Origin: Calditrichota bacterium
GTDB taxonomy: Bacteria > Calditrichota > Calditrichia > Calditrichales > Calditrichaceae
Assembly (NCBI GenBank): GCA_024278715.1
Contig: JAJRSN010000084.1
Span: 1 to 5,299 of the forward strand
Reading direction: 5' to 3'
DNA length: 5,299 nt
Positions 1 to 5,299 of this stretch are shown one piece after another (position 1 is the first letter of the stretch; every line of letters begins with the position of its first letter). The position numbers and the translations under genes were made by a program. Below the pieces are notes generated by a model. That model saw only the letters and a program-made list of their open reading frames with translations, had not been told where the DNA came from and searched no databases.

Positions 1-1860
1 CATAAAATCGAACCACAGAGTGGCGTCGCTATTCAAATTCAAGCCGCCGGCAGGGGTGCGAGCCGAAGCGGAGATACCGATTTGATCGGTCTCCGAAACG
101 TCGGTTTCGTCGATATTGGGTTCGCCAGGATCATCGGTAGCCGCGCCGGAAGTGGGTTTTCCGTCGCCCTCTCCAAGATCATTGGTTCCGGCAATTCCGT
201 CAATTCCCACATCGTCAAGCAAGGGGTTCCAGTCGCCGTCATTGTCGATAAAATCGTCGCGGCGTTCATCGATCATCTCGTCAATGCCTTCATCGATCAT
301 CTCGTCAACCGCGCCGTCGCCGTCGTTATCAATGCCATCCGCATATTTTTTACCCAAATCTTCCTGCTTTACATCGTACAAAATAATGTCCGAACCGGGG
401 ACCGCGTAACGGTAGTAAGGCGCGTCGTTTGCAGCCTGATCGATCATTTCCTGCGTAACAACCGGGCTATTGTCTTCGCCGTTGTCATTATTATCGATGT
501 AATCTTTGAAAGCCTTTCCGATATCCGATTCGTCCACCATAATCAAGTTAATTTTACCCTTCTGGATAGGATCGCTTTCCACTTTAGCGGGCCAACGATT
601 CCAAAAATAAGTTTTACCTTCAATCGAATCCTGATAGAAATCGGTTTTGGCGATATCCAACATTTCCTGCGTGACGAGCGGGCTGTTTTCTTCCGCGTTG
701 CCGTTGGCGTCAATTCCGTCGGCGTAGCTAACACCCACCTGATCGCCAAAAGCGATGTGTGCAATTGTTTCATCAACCAAACCATTGTGGTTGTTGTCGA
801 TGCCGTCCGAATTACGCGGGTCGCCTGGATTGTCGAGAATGGCTTCCGTGCCTTCTCCCTCTAACATCTCTTCCGTGACAATAGGACCGCCGGATTCGCC
901 GTCGCCGTCATTGTCGATGCGGTCGTGAGCGTTTCCGGGAGTTTCCAGCAAGGCAACGCCGACAATACCCACGGGGTCTTTTCCGAACGTCGGCGCTTTA
1001 TTGTCGAAATCACGGCTCCACATGATGTCTTCCAACAAGTCAAATTCGGAAATGTCATCCTGCGAGTCGCCGTCTCCGCCGACAAAATCCGCCACGCCAA
1101 AGGTTACCGCGAATTTTTTAATATCCTTTGTCCCGTCATTCTTCAGAAAGTGCAGTAAATAAACAACGTCGCTTACCAAAATCTGAGACCATGCCATGGC
1201 GCGCACATCCATAAGGATGCCGAGACCGTGTCTGGTTAAATCGGTGGAATCCGGAAAGTAAAGATAGTTGTCGTAACGATCGTCCGAGGCGCGGTAGAAA
1301 AGCTCTTGATCGGCGTTAAATTTGTTTTCTCCGAAATAGCCGTTCCAGCTACCAGGCCAGCCGGGGGTTGAGCCGCTGCGCGGATCCACATTCATCTTAT
1401 CGGGCCAGAAATCGGGCCAGGTGCTCGGATCAACGCTATTGGCAATACTCTCGGATTCGGGATTAAAATAACCGGGCACCGGTTCTATGTTCCAGCTTTT
1501 GCCTTCGTCGGAAGTGCGACCGTTATCCACAATCACGATTCTCTGCCGGTCTCCGTTTTCATCGGTTACTTCCGCTCCCCACCAGATGGTGGTTTGAGCC
1601 AAGTAAACCTTTCCCGTGTTTTTGGGCCATTCGTATGGCGTCTCTTCATAAATCGGAACGGCGCCGGTTCTTCCCGTATGACCGAAATTAAAGATGGTTG
1701 TTCGGATATTATTTCCTTCTAACTGGGCTTTGCGACGATATTTGGGATCACCTCGTTCCTTACCTGGAACATGGTTGATTTGATTATTTTGAGCAAACAG
1801 GCTTTGCGTTGTAAAAAACAGTAACCAAATAATCGACCATATTTTTATCACCTGTCTCAT
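1..1860 (-). CDS. Large exported protein with acidic, calcium-loop-like repeats (5' 620 codons; 3' end outside window)
   Basis: The frame is open from the ATG at 1860 to the left edge: 620 residues with no stop and no cysteine. Residues 1-23 are a signal peptide (basic MRQVIK, hydrophobic IIWLLFF core, likely cleavage after SLFA before Q24). No lipobox cysteine is present, so this is not a SusD-type lipoprotein. Residues about 50-130 form a Trp/Gly-rich N-terminal region with FNFGHTGR, YEWPKNTGK and TIWWGAEV, a pattern I recall from large uncharacterised exported proteins of Calditrichota-like bacteria. From residue 313 onward there are Asp/Asn-rich loops (DRIDNDGDG, DGIDNNHNG, DGIDANGN, YIDNNDNG, DGIDNDGDG, FIDNDGD) resembling EF-hand, thrombospondin-3 or MopE-type metal-binding loops, which suggests calcium-stabilised extracellular folding. 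The start is set by an ideal Shine-Dalgarno 14 nt downstream of the receptor stop. Function is unknown. A C-terminal sorting domain cannot be tested here. Confidence 0.87.
   Translation of the reverse strand, partial: MRQVIKIWSIIWLLFFTTQSLFAQNNQINHVPGKERGDPKYRRKAQLEGNNIRTTIFNFGHTGRTGAVPIYEETPYEWPKNTGKVYLAQTTIWWGAEVTDENGDRQRIVIVDNGRTSDEGKSWNIEPVPGYFNPESESIANSVDPSTWPDFWPDKMNVDPRSGSTPGWPGSWNGYFGENKFNADQELFYRASDDRYDNYLYFPDSTDLTRHGLGILMDVRAMAWSQILVSDVVYLLHFLKNDGTKDIKKFAVTFGVADFVGGDGDSQDDISEFDLLEDIMWSRDFDNKAPTFGKDPVGIVGVALLETPGNAHDRIDNDGDGESGGPIVTEEMLEGEGTEAILDNPGDPRNSDGIDNNHNGLVDETIAHIAFGDQVGVSYADGIDANGNAEENSPLVTQEMLDIAKTDFYQDSIEGKTYFWNRWPAKVESDPIQKGKINLIMVDESDIGKAFKDYIDNNDNGEDNSPVVTQEMIDQAANDAPYYRYAVPGSDIILYDVKQEDLGKKYADGIDNDGDGAVDEMIDEGIDEMIDERRDDFIDNDGDWNPLLDDVGIDGIAGTNDLGEGDGKPTSGAATDDPGEPNIDETDVSETDQIGISASARTPAGGLNLNSDATLWFDFM
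262..309 (-). repeat. 24-bp tandem duplication encoding (V/I)DEMIDE(G/R) twice
   Basis: Two adjacent 24-bp units (286-309 and 262-285) encode VDEMIDEG and IDEMIDER, residues 518-533. They agree at 22 of 24 bases, with an exact 20-nt core at 289-308 and 265-284. Such near-identity, including third positions, points to a recent slippage or duplication that keeps the frame. It extends the acidic stretch that follows the DGIDNDGDG loop. Confidence 0.85.
442..498 (-). repeat. 19-residue module, copy 3 (coding repeat)
   Basis: Residues 455-473 read IDNNDNGEDNSPVVTQEMI. The module starts 72 residues after copy 2, so the three copies are spaced at roughly 70 residues. This suggests a larger repeating unit whose conserved part is the metal-loop-like segment plus a short helix start. 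Confidence 0.78.
658..714 (-). repeat. 19-residue module, copy 2 (coding repeat)
   Basis: Residues 383-401 read IDANGNAEENSPLVTQEML. The module starts 68 residues after copy 1. It shares the acidic loop, then ENSPxVTQEM, with copy 3, and is followed by D-I-A-K much as copy 3 is followed by D-Q-A-A. Confidence 0.78.
862..918 (-). repeat. 19-residue module, copy 1 (coding repeat)
   Basis: Residues 315-333 read IDNDGDGESGGPIVTEEML. The copy aligns without gaps to copies at 658-714 and 442-498 and is the most diverged of the three: it has GGP where the others have NSP and TEEM where they have TQEM. Confidence 0.75.
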
Positions 1861-1862
1861 GG

Positions 1863-1871
1863 ATCACCTCT
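1863..1871 (-). promoter_or_regulatory. Ribosome binding site of the large exported protein gene
   Basis: The minus strand reads AGAGGTGAT here, followed by CC and ATG. It is a long match to the 16S anti-Shine-Dalgarno and fixes the start at 1860. It fills most of the 14-nt gap after the receptor's TAA, so ribosomes ending the receptor could readily reinitiate (translational coupling, inferred). Confidence 0.85.
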
Positions 1872-1874
1872 CTC

Positions 1875-4658
1875 TTAAAAATTAAAGTCGATACCGAATT
1901 GAATTCTTCTTGGCTCAGCGTAATGCCACGGATACCTACGATATTCCGCCACCGTATTCGGGCGTTTGGTAAAATCGTCGGGCGTTTTATCCGTCGTGTA
2001 ATTCGGCTTTCCCGTGTCGGCAAAAACATTTATCGGAATCCGGCTGTCCAATAAATTATAAATATTAAAGAAAGCCGTAAAACGGTATCCGTTAAAAACG
2101 AACGATTTGTTCAAACGCATATCCAAACTGAACTGATTAGGACGACGCCGACTGTTTTTCTGCAATCCCCAACGGATTCCGCGATCGGCGGTGTATTGAG
2201 TAATTTGCGGAGTGTAAGGCAATCCGGAACCGAATCGCGCAATAACACTACCTCCCCATGTGGCTCCTCCGACGTAAAAAGATCCGTTCACTAAATGACG
2301 CTGATCCCAATCCAGTGGCAATAAGAATAACGTGGGCTCCAAGTTGGAAATTTGAGCGTTGAATTCCTCCTCAGGGGTCGAATTGCTCCCTTCCGCAATT
2401 TGAAACGTATAGCTGATATCAAAAGAATAATTATGACTGTATCGTTTTTTCAAGACCAGTGTTATACCTTTAACATTGGCGTAATCTTTATTAATGTACA
2501 TCGAATAGGTCACGCGGTTATACGTGATGTACAGGGGGCTTGTGGAAATCCAATTCCGTACGTCGCGATAAAACCCGGTCAAATCAATCTTAAAATCCCC
2601 GAACAATCCCTGCTGCAAACCGAGTTCGTACATAACCGTTCTTTGCGCATCCAGATCGGGATTGCCGTAAGGACCGTAGAATTGCCCCGATTCTCCGACT
2701 TTGTAATATCCTCCGCTGTAAAGATATTGAAAAGACGGAATTTGTAAAAAGTGACCGTACGAAAAATGAATAACGCCGTCCGCGCTGATCGGATATGCAA
2801 TTCCGAGGCGGGGACTTAGCTGCATTTTTACTTTGGAATTTTTGTAAAAATAAGACTCACGTTGGTTCATGGGAATATTTTGCAATCCCTCCCGCAAGGG
2901 AAAATAGATATTCGGATCTTTTAAATCTTTAGGAACTTTCCCTCGGGAATCAAAATAGTCAAACCGTAATCCTACATTAATAATCATATCCTGGTATTCT
3001 ATCTTATCCTGAATATAAAACGAGAACTCCACCGGGCGACGCGAGTATTTCGTCCGCCGGGCGCTGGTATCGGCAGGGACTTCGGGCTGATACGGTTTGA
3101 TTATTTGTCCGCCCTCGTCTTTTTTTGCCAGCAGCCAATAATCATCGTAATCCAGAATATGCGATTTACCTTCAATTCCGAATTTGACCAGATGGTTGTT
3201 TGTTAACTGGCTGGTAAAATCCATCTTTAAACCGTAGGTTCTGGTCATCCGGTTAAAGCGGTGGTTGTTTGTTCCCGCGGTTCTGAAGGCGTAAGCAATG
3301 GGTTGAAGAGTATCGCTGTAAACATAGCGCGGATCGTAAGGATTTTTGTAAAGATATTCATTGAATTCATTTTGAAAAAACGAGGCGTAAACAGTGTAAA
3401 AAGTCTTTGCGTTTATAGTGTGAGTCATAGAAAGCCAGGTATTGTAACTATCGAAAAACTTGTTGACGTTACCGCCAGGCTCCCATTTGTAGCTATGGTC
3501 GTAATCCTGATAGTTTTTGGATGAATAGAGCAATTCAGCGTTAAATTTAATGCTTGAGGTGGGATAAAATGTTAATTTTGTTTGCAGATTGTATTTTTTA
3601 CTCCAGTTCATGGGTACCGGATCTCCGCTCATCGGCGGCACCACTTTGTAAAGTTTGCCGTCCGATCCTGTTACGTACCGCGCCTCCGGGTCGTCCTTCT
3701 TAGTCACAGGCAAAAGCGTATCCGCGCTTGCCCAACTTCCGTCGGGATTATAACGTTTTTGACCGTAAAGATAACCGTCGTTTTTATTATAACGCCCGTT
3801 CACAAAAAAGGTAACCTTTTTATTGGTCAGCGGCACGGGACCGCTCAAGCTGGCTTGAATATTGTACTCGGAAAGGGGATTAAAATTATTGATATAATAA
3901 AAATAGTCCGTAAAATTACTCAGGTTGTCGCCAAGATAAAATTTTACGTTTCCTTCGTACTTTTGACCTCCCTCTTTGGTAACCGTATTGATGATTCCGG
4001 ACATTGCGTTTCCGTATTCTGCATTAAAGGTGCCGCTGATTACCTGCAATTCCTGCACACTGTTATTATCGATTTCAATACCCATACTGTTGTCAAACAC
4101 ATCCGTAATCGAAACGCCGTTTACCCAGTAGGCAATTTCGTTTGAGCGACCGCCGCGGATATGGAAACCGCCGCCGGCATCCCTTGTAACTCCCGCCTGC
4201 AGTTGCAAAATATCCGATAGCTCTACTACCGGCAAAACGGAAATTTCATCCGCCGATACGCTTGCCTGACTGGCGGTAATATCTTTTTGAACCATTTTAC
4301 GTTCGCTTTCCACAACAATAACGTCCGTAGTTTCCAGGGTGCCTTCAACCATCGCAAAATCCTGACGCGTTGTCAAATCGATAGAAACCCTGATACCTGA
4401 ATAGCGAATTTCCTGATAACCGATATATTGAACCACTATGGTGTAATTTCCCGGGGGCACGTTTAAAATCACATAATTCCCGTCCAAATCCGTAGTGGAT
4501 CCAAAAACGGTTCCGTCTAAAAATACATTCGCTCCGGGTAAAGGCTCACCGGTACTTTTATCAATAACTCTTCCGGCAATCTTTCCCGTGGTTCCAGCAA
4601 AACTCAGGGTCGCCGTTAGTAAAAGCGCCCCGATCACCGTAAAGAATCTTTTTATCAT
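1875..4658 (-). CDS. TonB-dependent outer-membrane receptor, Oar-like, with carboxypeptidase-regulatory-like N-terminal domain
   Basis: This is a complete 927-residue protein. Residues 1-21 are a signal peptide (MIKRFF, then a leucine-rich core, cut after LSFA). Residues about 25-107 are a carboxypeptidase-regulatory-like beta-sandwich (GKIAGRVIDKSTGEPLPGANV, DLDGNYVILNVPPGNYT). TDVIVVES at 111-118 is a TonB-box-like segment. Residues about 125-230 are the plug (LSDILQLQAGV, FHIRGGRSNEIAYWVNGVSI, GTFNAEYGNAMSGIINTVTK). The rest is a beta-barrel with alternating aromatic strands and Oar-like landmarks (YIQDKIEYQDMIINVGLRFDYF at about 548-569, LDWDQRH, FNIYNLLD). It ends in the outer-membrane signal FGIDFNF with terminal Phe. 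The family uses TonB/ExbBD energy to import or move bulky substrates across the outer membrane; the substrate here is not readable from sequence. The ATG at 4658 follows an ideal Shine-Dalgarno. No cysteine and no frameshift are seen. Confidence 0.95.
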   Translation of the reverse strand: MIKRFFTVIGALLLTATLSFAGTTGKIAGRVIDKSTGEPLPGANVFLDGTVFGSTTDLDGNYVILNVPPGNYTIVVQYIGYQEIRYSGIRVSIDLTTRQDFAMVEGTLETTDVIVVESERKMVQKDITASQASVSADEISVLPVVELSDILQLQAGVTRDAGGGFHIRGGRSNEIAYWVNGVSITDVFDNSMGIEIDNNSVQELQVISGTFNAEYGNAMSGIINTVTKEGGQKYEGNVKFYLGDNLSNFTDYFYYINNFNPLSEYNIQASLSGPVPLTNKKVTFFVNGRYNKNDGYLYGQKRYNPDGSWASADTLLPVTKKDDPEARYVTGSDGKLYKVVPPMSGDPVPMNWSKKYNLQTKLTFYPTSSIKFNAELLYSSKNYQDYDHSYKWEPGGNVNKFFDSYNTWLSMTHTINAKTFYTVYASFFQNEFNEYLYKNPYDPRYVYSDTLQPIAYAFRTAGTNNHRFNRMTRTYGLKMDFTSQLTNNHLVKFGIEGKSHILDYDDYWLLAKKDEGGQIIKPYQPEVPADTSARRTKYSRRPVEFSFYIQDKIEYQDMIINVGLRFDYFDSRGKVPKDLKDPNIYFPLREGLQNIPMNQRESYFYKNSKVKMQLSPRLGIAYPISADGVIHFSYGHFLQIPSFQYLYSGGYYKVGESGQFYGPYGNPDLDAQRTVMYELGLQQGLFGDFKIDLTGFYRDVRNWISTSPLYITYNRVTYSMYINKDYANVKGITLVLKKRYSHNYSFDISYTFQIAEGSNSTPEEEFNAQISNLEPTLFLLPLDWDQRHLVNGSFYVGGATWGGSVIARFGSGLPYTPQITQYTADRGIRWGLQKNSRRRPNQFSLDMRLNKSFVFNGYRFTAFFNIYNLLDSRIPINVFADTGKPNYTTDKTPDDFTKRPNTVAEYRRYPWHYAEPRRIQFGIDFNF

Positions 4659-4660
4659 AG

Positions 4661-4669
4661 ATCACCTCT
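4661..4669 (-). promoter_or_regulatory. Ribosome binding site of the TonB-dependent receptor gene
   Basis: The minus strand reads AGAGGTGAT followed by CT and ATG, the same nine bases as the leader of the next gene. It lies in the 29-nt gap (4659-4687) after the chaperone stop. I see no hairpin-plus-T-run terminator and no convincing -35/-10 pair in that gap, which supports co-transcription. Confidence 0.85.
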
Positions 4670-4687
4670 TCTGTATTACTGTAAGAT

Positions 4688-5299
4688 TTATAAAATAAAT
4701 TTCTTAACTAAATTCAGATTCCTTTTAACGGGAACTTTTCTTCTCAATTTTTTTAAATAGTCCCGCATTAACTCTGTCTGAAACTCACCTTTATATTCTT
4801 CCAGAACAGCCTCTTTGGCTTCTTCAAAAGTCATCGGCTTTGATTCAATCTTTCCTTCCACTCTAAACAGCCCGTAATAATTTTCGATTTTGACGGGCCC
4901 GATAATTTTACCGACCGGCGCATCCCATAAAATCTTTTTTAAATTCCCGAATCGATCCAATTCGGAATAACCGATTTCGCCGCCTTTTTGCGCAGACCAT
5001 TGACGAAGAGAATATTTTTTAGCCAACGCCGCAAAATCTTCTCCTTCCAAAAGCCGCTTTTTTAACTTTAACGCCCGTTGAAAATCCTTTACCAGAATCT
5101 CCCGAACATCTATCAAAGGCGGTTTATTAAATTTTTTGATCTTTTTTCTGTAATAGACCCGAAGCACCGAATCGGGAACCTGCGCCTTTGAGAGAACTTC
5201 TTTGCGTTTGTATTTAAGGTAAAGATTGTTTTCCGCGTTTTGAATCGCCCTCTTTACTTCGGGAACCTGAGCGTAGTTTTTTTCTTCCGCTATGTTTAA
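4688..5299 (-). CDS. Parvulin/SurA-like periplasmic peptidyl-prolyl isomerase-type chaperone (C-terminal 203 residues; 5' end outside window)
   Basis: The frame is open from the right edge to the TAA at 4688. Window residues 1-60 are helical, with QVPEVKRAIQNAENNLYLKY and VPDSVLRVYYRKK, like the linker before the PPIase domain in SurA/PpiD/PrsA proteins. Residues about 64-150 match a parvulin rotamase domain: VREILV, then EGEDFAALAKKYS, QKGGEIGYSEL, GKIIGPVKIENYYGLFRVEG. Residues 155-203 are a charged helical tail (FEEAKEAVLEEY, YLKKLRRKVPV). The family acts in the periplasm, folding outer-membrane or secreted proteins, so a receptor gene 29 nt downstream is a plausible client. The conserved parvulin histidines appear replaced (REILV for the usual RHILV, YGLF for the usual YGxH), so it may be a chaperone without isomerase activity. 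A GTG at 5167 could be mistaken for a start, but homologous sequence continues upstream. It could be a PpiD- or PrsA-type member rather than SurA proper. Confidence 0.86.
   Translation of the reverse strand, partial: LNIAEEKNYAQVPEVKRAIQNAENNLYLKYKRKEVLSKAQVPDSVLRVYYRKKIKKFNKPPLIDVREILVKDFQRALKLKKRLLEGEDFAALAKKYSLRQWSAQKGGEIGYSELDRFGNLKKILWDAPVGKIIGPVKIENYYGLFRVEGKIESKPMTFEEAKEAVLEEYKGEFQTELMRDYLKKLRRKVPVKRNLNLVKKFIL

Larger units (their letters stand above)
181..924 (-). other. Cluster of Asp/Asn-rich, calcium-loop-like motifs in the large exported protein
   Basis: Residues 313-560 of the protein starting at 1860 hold at least six loops of the form (D/Y/F)xID(N/A)(D/N)(G/D)(D/N)G, two of them continuing as DGIDNxxNG-LVDE or DGIDNDGDG-AVDE. 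Spacing of Asp, Asn and Gly resembles EF-hand/dockerin, thrombospondin type 3 and MopE-like loops, but the cysteines of the latter families are absent. Metal binding is inferred. On the DNA this gives recurrent sequence such as an exact 18-nt match between 232-249 and 901-918, which also opens long shadow frames on the plus strand. Confidence 0.7.

Noticed and set aside
82..864. Plus-strand frame of 260 codons with hydrophobic, repetitive translation
   Set aside because: It lies antisense to the acidic-repeat gene. Its valine/isoleucine runs are the reverse complement of GAC/GAT/AAT-rich codons for Asp-Asn loops. It has no recognisable domain, while the opposite strand has a signal peptide, ideal Shine-Dalgarno and coherent motifs.
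181..924. Repeated DNA words suggesting a CRISPR array or intergenic repeat
   Set aside because: Similar words are irregularly spaced, stay in the reading frame and encode Asp/Asn/Gly loops. They are coding repeats with no constant repeat/spacer pattern.
1784..2029. Minus-strand 81-codon frame spanning the receptor/exported-protein junction
   Set aside because: It runs out of frame through the receptor C-terminus and the next gene's signal peptide. Both of those have strong independent support.
3582..4145. Plus-strand frame of 187 codons
   Set aside because: It is entirely antisense to well-conserved plug and barrel coding sequence of the receptor, with no recognisable motif.
4659..4687. 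Possible promoter or terminator in the chaperone/receptor gap
   Set aside because: The gap is only 29 nt, much of it Shine-Dalgarno. No stable hairpin with a T-run and no clear -35/-10 pair could be seen.
4688..5167. GTG at 5167 as the true start of the chaperone gene
   Set aside because: The frame is open upstream to the window edge, and the upstream residues (QVPEVKRAIQ...VPDSV) look like the normal linker of this family. A start here would also lack the signal peptide needed for a periplasmic protein.

Overview
The window is one strand-consistent gene cluster, read entirely on the minus strand (right to left), and packed tightly enough to be a single transcript. It has three protein genes and no RNA genes, insertion sequences or CRISPR. 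In transcription order they are: (1) the C-terminal 203 residues of a parvulin/SurA-like periplasmic peptidyl-prolyl isomerase-type chaperone (5299-4688, start beyond the right edge); (2) a complete 927-residue TonB-dependent outer-membrane receptor with an N-terminal carboxypeptidase-regulatory-like domain (4658-1875); (3) the first 620 residues of a large exported protein rich in acidic, calcium-loop-like motifs (1860-1, continuing beyond the left edge). Gaps are 29 and 14 nt, and both complete starts have nearly identical strong Shine-Dalgarno sequences.

The organism is a Gram-negative, since there is an outer-membrane beta-barrel with a C-terminal Phe. The receptor architecture (regulatory-like domain, plug, Oar-like barrel) and the partner protein's N-terminal sequence style (FNFG...YEWPKNTG...WWGAEV, then DGIDNDGDG-type loops) remind me of the FCB group, especially Calditrichota (Caldithrix-like) and related deep-branching lineages. 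This placement is from memory of family style, not from a search. None of the three translated stretches contains a cysteine, which fits envelope and extracellular proteins.

Working model (inference): the chaperone-like protein escorts outer-membrane proteins across the periplasm, the receptor sits in the outer membrane, and the third protein is secreted or surface-displayed and may work with the receptor, loosely like a SusC/partner pair. It is not a SusD lipoprotein: its signal peptide has no lipobox cysteine. The most unusual content is in the third gene: three gapless 19-residue modules, several Asp/Asn-rich loops and a recent-looking 24-bp tandem duplication. The apparent loss of both conserved histidines from the parvulin-type domain is also notable.
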